Source of the DNA: Anaerolineae bacterium | GTDB lineage: Bacteria > Chloroflexota > Anaerolineae > Promineifilales > Promineifilaceae | Direction: 5' to 3' | Length of the DNA stretch: 9,170 nucleotides | NCBI GenBank assembly: GCA_028284105.1 | Contig: JANQSK010001230.1 | Coordinates: forward strand, 1 to 9,170 | Part shown: piece by piece, positions 6,471-9,170 of the stretch | Numbering within the stretch: position 1 is the stretch's first letter | Layout: the number at the start of each line of letters is the position of its first letter | Translations under genes and position numbers: made by a program | Notes under the pieces: generated by a model | Seen by the model: only the letters and a program-made list of their open reading frames with translations | What the model was told of the DNA's origin: nothing | Database searches by the model: none

Positions 6471-6980
6471 TAAATCACAAAAAGTTTGAAAAATTAAATC
6501 AGCTTCAATGATTGTGATTTACTCGGTGATTGACAGCCTTTGTAAGACATCTTTTTTAGAAAACCTTCTGTCAATCACATAAGTGGAGAACAAAAAGTTC
6601 TCTAAAATAAATCGCTCTAATTGAGCTTTTTGTTCTCCTGAAAGTAATTCACATTTACCTGCTGTTTTTTAGAATAGTTTTGGTGAATTACTTAGAATTC
6701 AGAACAAATTTTGCAGAATAAGTTTTGATTCCTAACAAAATTAGGACATGGGTCATGGGAAATGCTCGCTAATCGTCAGAAGTTCCGCGAGAAGATCTCT
6801 TTATAGTGAAATCATCATAGTTACTGAATCAGCTAAATCACATCAGTTCATGCAACATGATTTGCAAAAATTGTGAATTAGCTCGTGATTTACAAAATCC
6901 ATCCAAACTAACAACGAATCTTTTTTGTAAATTACATTGAAAAATAGTTGCCATTTGAATTGAACTCTGTCACAAATGCA
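6471..6980. repeat. Tandem array of inverted repeats with ~56-bp spacing
   Basis: Successive inverted repeats (left arm/right arm) are: A 6471-6480/6512-6521 (10 bp, loop 31); B 6526-6536/6568-6578 (11 bp, loop 31); C 6585-6597/6626-6638 (13 bp, loop 28); D 6642-6652/6683-6693 (11 bp, loop 30); E 6707-6713/6736-6742 (7 bp, loop 22); F 6831-6842/6872-6883 (11 of 12, loop 29); G 6885-6897/6923-6935 (12 of 13 plus a G-U, loop 25); H 6949-6957/6973-6980 (8 bp, one bulge). A-D, F and G are strong; E and H are weaker. Centres lie at 6496, 6552, 6611.5, 6667.5, 6724.5, 6857, 6910 and 6964.5. Neighbouring units nearly abut. Arms of A, B, D, F and G are variants of GTGAWTTAC or its complement; C, E and H differ. 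Loops look unrelated. No unit has a terminator-like T run after it. Between E and F only CTCGC/GCGAG (6765-6769/6787-6791) is visible. Confidence 0.75.
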
Positions 6981-6984
6981 TGGG

Positions 6985-7190
6985 GATGTTGGGCAGGAAG
7001 AAAAAATTCAGGCGTCGAACTATTCAACAGGTTCAGTAACTATGACTTTCTCTGGAACGTAATGCAGTCATGTTCTCGAAATCCAAATATCTTGCGTCAC
7101 AAAATGTTTGGAAAGATCGGGCCAAGCAGGCATAGGTCCCCTAATCTCTAATCAAAACAAACAAGAATCAATCTAACTCGATTATGATCT
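6985..7190. other. Intergenic stretch with no recognisable gene
   Basis: Between the hairpin array and the phosphodiesterase gene I find only short stop-interrupted frames and small weak hairpins, for example CCAAA/TTTGG at 7083-7111 and GGGCC/GGTCCC near 7119-7141. A 67-codon plus-strand frame starting at 6948 has no ribosome site and no family resemblance. No convincing promoter for the downstream gene could be fixed. Confidence 0.5.
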
Positions 7191-7204
7191 AGGAGGATTT
7201 CACC

Positions 7205-7951
7205 ATGTTAGAATTGCGATGTCAAATAAACGGCCGTCCATTGATTGTAGGTCATCGAGGTGCTATGGCTGTTGCTCCTGAAAACACATTTCCAGCATTT
7301 GAGGCTGGATTTATGGCTGGGGCTGACATTTTAGAGCTCGATGTTCAATTAACCTCCGACGGCAAAGTAATTGTTTTTCATGATACAGACCTGTTTTATA
7401 AAACAGGCTTCCCTGGTCGAGTTTGCGACCACAGTTCCCATTTTTTACGCAACTTAGATGTAGGCAGCCATTTTGATGAGTCTTATGCCGGCTTGCAAAT
7501 GCCCTATTTAGAAGAGGTCCTCGATTGGGCCAAAGGCCGTGTCAATTTGATGATTGAGCTTAAGCATGGGGCTAACGTTTTTGATGCAGAACTTGATAAA
7601 GCGACTGTTGAACTCATTGAAGATTTTAGCATGGTAGATGATGTCATCTTAACAAGCTTTGATCAGTTTGCACTTCAACGCGTCAAAGAAATGAATCGAA
7701 ATATCGCCACCAGTTTTATTTACATTACCCGAGTGCGGAATCCATTACAAATGGTTGAAGGTCTCGATCTTCATGCGCTTAGCCCTGCGACTGATTATCT
7801 CACTCACGAGGAAGTGAAATTGATTCAAAATGCGGGTTACGCATGTAGCCCTGGTGGGTTTTGGTGGGATTATGGCGTTCTTGAGCAATGGGGCGTTGAT
7901 ACGATCAGCAGTAACGATCCTGCAACTTTAAGATTACCGGTCAAAGGATGA
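7205..7951 (+). CDS. Glycerophosphodiester phosphodiesterase (UgpQ-like, cytoplasmic)
   Basis: The enzyme hydrolyses glycerophosphodiesters to glycerol-3-phosphate and an alcohol. At 248 aa without a signal peptide it fits the short cytosolic UgpQ type. Catalytic and metal-binding motifs of the GDPD TIM barrel are complete: VGHRGA (H17, R18), PENTFPAF (E26), LELDVQLTSDGKVIVFHD (E44, D46, H59) and MIELK (E118, K120). The C-terminal barrel strand ends WGVDTISSNDPATL, as usual. A strong ribosome site AGGAGGA (7191-7197) lies 7 nt before ATG. The gene stands alone, with a long gap upstream and a hairpin downstream. A role in recycling membrane-lipid headgroups is known for the family; nothing here shows a specific regulator. 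Confidence 0.93.
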   Translation: MLELRCQINGRPLIVGHRGAMAVAPENTFPAFEAGFMAGADILELDVQLTSDGKVIVFHDTDLFYKTGFPGRVCDHSSHFLRNLDVGSHFDESYAGLQMPYLEEVLDWAKGRVNLMIELKHGANVFDAELDKATVELIEDFSMVDDVILTSFDQFALQRVKEMNRNIATSFIYITRVRNPLQMVEGLDLHALSPATDYLTHEEVKLIQNAGYACSPGGFWWDYGVLEQWGVDTISSNDPATLRLPVKG

Positions 7952-7962
7952 GGTATAGGAAG

Positions 7963-8015
7963 GCTCTAAAGCGGGTGCTTGGTTACGAGGAAAGACTTCG
8001 TTCCCGCTTTAGAGC
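7963..8015 (+). terminator. Long hairpin after the phosphodiesterase gene, probable terminator
   Basis: Perfect 13-bp arms GCTCTAAAGCGGG (7963-7975) and CCCGCTTTAGAGC (8003-8015) enclose 27 nt that hold an inner helix, ACGAGG (7985-7990) with CTTCGT (7996-8001), including one G-U. The following sequence is only moderately T-rich (TATTGGTTTTCTC), so termination is likely but may be leaky. Its architecture resembles unit C of the array at 6471-6980. Confidence 0.55.
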
Positions 8016-8131
8016 TATTGGTTTTCTCTTCTGGTTTTTCCGTTCAAATCGATAACTTTCACAATTGCTTTCTCCCTTTTTTAATCTTCCATTTAATCCA
8101 AATTTAAAATACAGTGAAAATTTGTTTTTTG

Positions 8132-8161
8132 TTGGCAAAGATCACCGATCACGCTTATCAT
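8132..8161 (+). promoter_or_regulatory. Probable promoter of sodN with a tandem 7-bp motif
   Basis: TTGGCA (8132-8137, 5 of 6) and TATCAT (8156-8161, 5 of 6) are 18 bp apart. The spacer contains two tandem copies of GATCAC followed by C or G (8140-8153), a possible operator. The message would start near 8168, with a leader of about 59 nt that is AT-rich (AATTTTTAAAAATT palindrome) and ends in AAGGAAGG (8214-8221). Confidence 0.5.
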
Positions 8162-8226
8162 AGTGTTAGAAAGTTCAACAATTTTTAAAAATTTTTCTCC
8201 AGTAAAAATTCTCAAGGAAGGTAAAA

Positions 8227-8697
8227 ATGAAGAATCTCACTTCAATGATTAAAGAGTGGTTCCCAGCAGAGGAAGCCTATGCTCACTGTGATGGCCCTTG
8301 TGGTGTTTATGATCCAGCAGATGCCCGTATTAAAGCTGAAGCAGTTCTTTCAATGACTAAAAAGATTTTAGCTTTGGAACCTCCTGCAGGTGATGATGCC
8401 AACGCAATGGCACAATATTTGAACACCATGTCACGCTATATCGCAATTAAAGAAGATCAAGCTTCAAAAACCAAACATGAGCTTTTAGTATTGTGGACTG
8501 ATTTCTTCAAACCAGCGCACTTAGAAGCTTATCCAGACCTTCATGAAACATTCTGGAATGCAGCAAAATTATGCTCTGCTTGCAAAACGGGTGTGAGCCT
8601 TGAAAGTGCAACTGCATTGATGGAAGCTGTTGAAAAGATTCACGGTATGTTCTGGGGTGCAAAAGGCCGCGACGTTCCTTACTACACCGCTAGCTAA
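8227..8697 (+). CDS. sodN: Nickel superoxide dismutase precursor
   Basis: NiSOD converts superoxide to oxygen and hydrogen peroxide, forming a hexamer of four-helix bundles. The 156-aa precursor has a 19-residue propeptide (MKNLTSMIKEWFPAEEAYA) that must be removed to expose the nickel hook. The hook HCDGPCGVYDPA starts at H20, so mature His1, Cys2, Cys6 and Tyr9 are H20, C21, C25 and Y28. The helical body shows YIAIKEDQASKTKHELLVLWTDFFKP, a family signature. An additional CxxC (C116, C119 in KLCSACKTG) lies near the C-terminus. The propeptide is not a classical export signal; it is amphipathic with a Trp-Phe-Pro stretch. AAGGAAGG lies 5 nt before ATG. The next gene encodes the matching maturation protease. 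Confidence 0.97.
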   Translation: MKNLTSMIKEWFPAEEAYAHCDGPCGVYDPADARIKAEAVLSMTKKILALEPPAGDDANAMAQYLNTMSRYIAIKEDQASKTKHELLVLWTDFFKPAHLEAYPDLHETFWNAAKLCSACKTGVSLESATALMEAVEKIHGMFWGAKGRDVPYYTAS

Positions 8698-8707
8698 TTG
8701 AAACAAT

Positions 8708-8753
8708 AGCTATTGCGTTTGGAGCAATTTATTTTGTTCCAAACGTGATAGCT
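8708..8753 (+). promoter_or_regulatory. Intercistronic hairpin between sodN and the protease gene
   Basis: Arms 8708-8723 (AGCTATTGCGTTTGGA) and 8738-8753 (TCCAAACGTGATAGCT) pair at 14 of 16 positions, with a 2x2 internal loop. The stem can extend inward by GCAA/TTGT around TTTATT. No T run follows directly, so I see it as an mRNA-end stabiliser or partial terminator that lets sodN outnumber the protease message, rather than as a full terminator. Confidence 0.6.
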
Positions 8754-8769
8754 AATACTCCCTCTTGTT

Positions 8770-9129
8770 TTGCCCGCTTATTCACCAATTCCAAATCACA
8801 CTTTTTACGACATTCTCTTATGGTTGCTACGTCGGCGTAAGCGGTTTAAAGTCGTTGGGTTATCGATGTATCCAACGTTGAAACCCGGTGAGGAAGTATT
8901 CGTTAATCTGCAAGCCTATCGAAAACAGTTGCCAAAGGTTGGAGAAGTTATTCTCGTTCAACATCCACAAAGGTCTGATTTGAAAATTTTGAAAAGAATA
9001 ACGGCCGTTTCCCCTCAAAATATGCTCTTTATCGAAGGGGATAATCCGGATGAGAGCACAGACAGTCGCCACTACGGAATGGTCCCATTGTCATTGGTTT
9101 ACGGCCGTGTTAGTAGCCTTTTCCTCTGA
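8770..9129 (+). CDS. sodX: Nickel-type superoxide dismutase maturation protease (S26 family)
   Basis: The product (119 aa) belongs to the small signal-peptidase-like S26 proteases that cut the NiSOD propeptide. The Ser/Lys dyad is visible: S32 in GLSMYPTLKPGEEV and K75 in LKILKRI. The C-terminal signature GDNPDESTDSRHYG (90-103) with the following GRV is typical for the family. Residues 11-30 contain a short hydrophobic/basic stretch (ILLWLLRRRKRF) but not a long membrane anchor. The only start that keeps the whole family N-terminus is TTG at 8770; upstream in frame is a stop at 8749. No ribosome site is seen before TTG, so translation is probably weak, fitting a catalytic helper needed in small amounts. 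It lies 72 bp after sodN, behind a long hairpin. Confidence 0.9.
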   Translation: MPAYSPIPNHTFYDILLWLLRRRKRFKVVGLSMYPTLKPGEEVFVNLQAYRKQLPKVGEVILVQHPQRSDLKILKRITAVSPQNMLFIEGDNPDESTDSRHYGMVPLSLVYGRVSSLFL

Positions 9130-9158
9130 TTGACAAAGGGGTTCCCTCTGGATAGAAT
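9130..9158 (+). promoter_or_regulatory. Near-consensus promoter for a gene beyond the window
   Basis: A perfect TTGACA (9130-9135) and TAGAAT (9153-9158, 5 of 6) are exactly 17 bp apart, directly after the protease stop. Transcription would start near 9165 and run off the right edge. No terminator separates the sod genes from it within the window. Confidence 0.6.
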
Positions 9159-9170
9159 TAAGTCATCAAT

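Larger units (their letters stand above)
778..9108. repeat. Highly iterated octamer palindrome ACGGCCGT (11 exact copies)
   Basis: Exact copies start at 778, 2574, 2855, 3114, 4606, 5031, 5279, 6215, 7230, 9001 and 9101. Two further CGGCCG sites have one changed flank: 2004 (TCGGCCGT) and 4955 (ACGGCCGC). All 13 CGGCCG hexamers seen are thus ACGGCCGT or one base away. Copies lie in fmt, the ketopantoate-reductase-like gene, the bactofilin-like gene, the phosphodiesterase, the protease gene and the T-box leader. They read as Thr-Ala-Val, Arg-Pro or Asn/Tyr-Gly-Arg depending on frame. Confidence 0.85.

Noticed and set aside
6471..6980. CRISPR array
   Set aside because: Loops of 25-31 nt look spacer-like, but the flanking arms are inverted, only 10-13 bp long, and differ between units; there are no identical direct repeats and no cas genes in view.
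6990..7150. Remnant of a transposase gene on the minus strand
   Set aside because: Short frames read a few plausible residues (such as LHYVPEKVIV), but they are interrupted by stops and too short to assign to a family.
6948..7151. 67-codon plus-strand frame before the phosphodiesterase gene
   Set aside because: No ribosome site, no recognisable domain, unusual composition, and it begins inside the last inverted repeat.
7183..7188. TATGAT as -10 box for the phosphodiesterase gene
   Set aside because: Transcription would begin inside the ribosome site, and there is no -35 box at the right distance.

Overview
The window looks like a chromosomal segment of a moderately AT-rich bacterium. My best guess is Chloroflexota, perhaps Anaerolineae. 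The guess rests on three things: a T-box-controlled threonyl-tRNA synthetase without a TGS domain, a trio of ECF sigma, anti-sigma and bactofilin-like membrane protein, and a nickel superoxide dismutase next to its S26-type maturation protease. I could not test this by search, so the taxonomy is inference. I see no phage genes, transposase genes or direct-repeat CRISPR array.

Layout: (1) 1-658, minus strand, is the N-terminal part of thrS, which runs off the left edge. It is preceded by a T-box leader (about 997-659) with a clear terminator, the conserved T-box and a likely minus-strand promoter. (2) 1165-3341, plus strand, is a three-gene operon: ECF sigma factor (TTG start), a membrane anti-sigma-like protein that has lost the zinc cysteines, and an exported protein with bactofilin-like repeats and a multi-pass membrane domain. 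It ends in a strong terminator. (3) 3412-4113, minus strand, is a DUF4013-type membrane protein. Upstream of it is a separate minus-strand promoter/terminator pair (4439-4216) bounding about 190 nt of structured, apparently non-coding RNA. (4) 4478-6453, plus strand, is fmt followed by a ketopantoate-reductase-family gene, overlapping by 4 bp. (5) 6454-7204 is a 750-bp gap. Its first 530 bp carry a tandem array of inverted repeats. (6) 7205-7951 is a glycerophosphodiester phosphodiesterase followed by a long hairpin. (7) 8227-9129 is sodN and its maturation protease gene, with a long hairpin between them. A near-consensus promoter for a gene beyond the window ends the sequence.

Two sequence-level patterns cut across the genes. 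The octameric palindrome ACGGCCGT occurs 11 times exactly, in all three codon frames and once in the T-box RNA, with a density like that of the cyanobacterial HIP1 element. At 6471-6980 at least five strong and two weaker inverted repeats follow each other at about 53-60 bp intervals. The stronger ones have arms of 10-13 bp and loops of 25-31 nt; their arms differ from unit to unit but stay complementary within each unit. These two, with the minus-strand RNA at 4216-4404, are the most likely undescribed items here.
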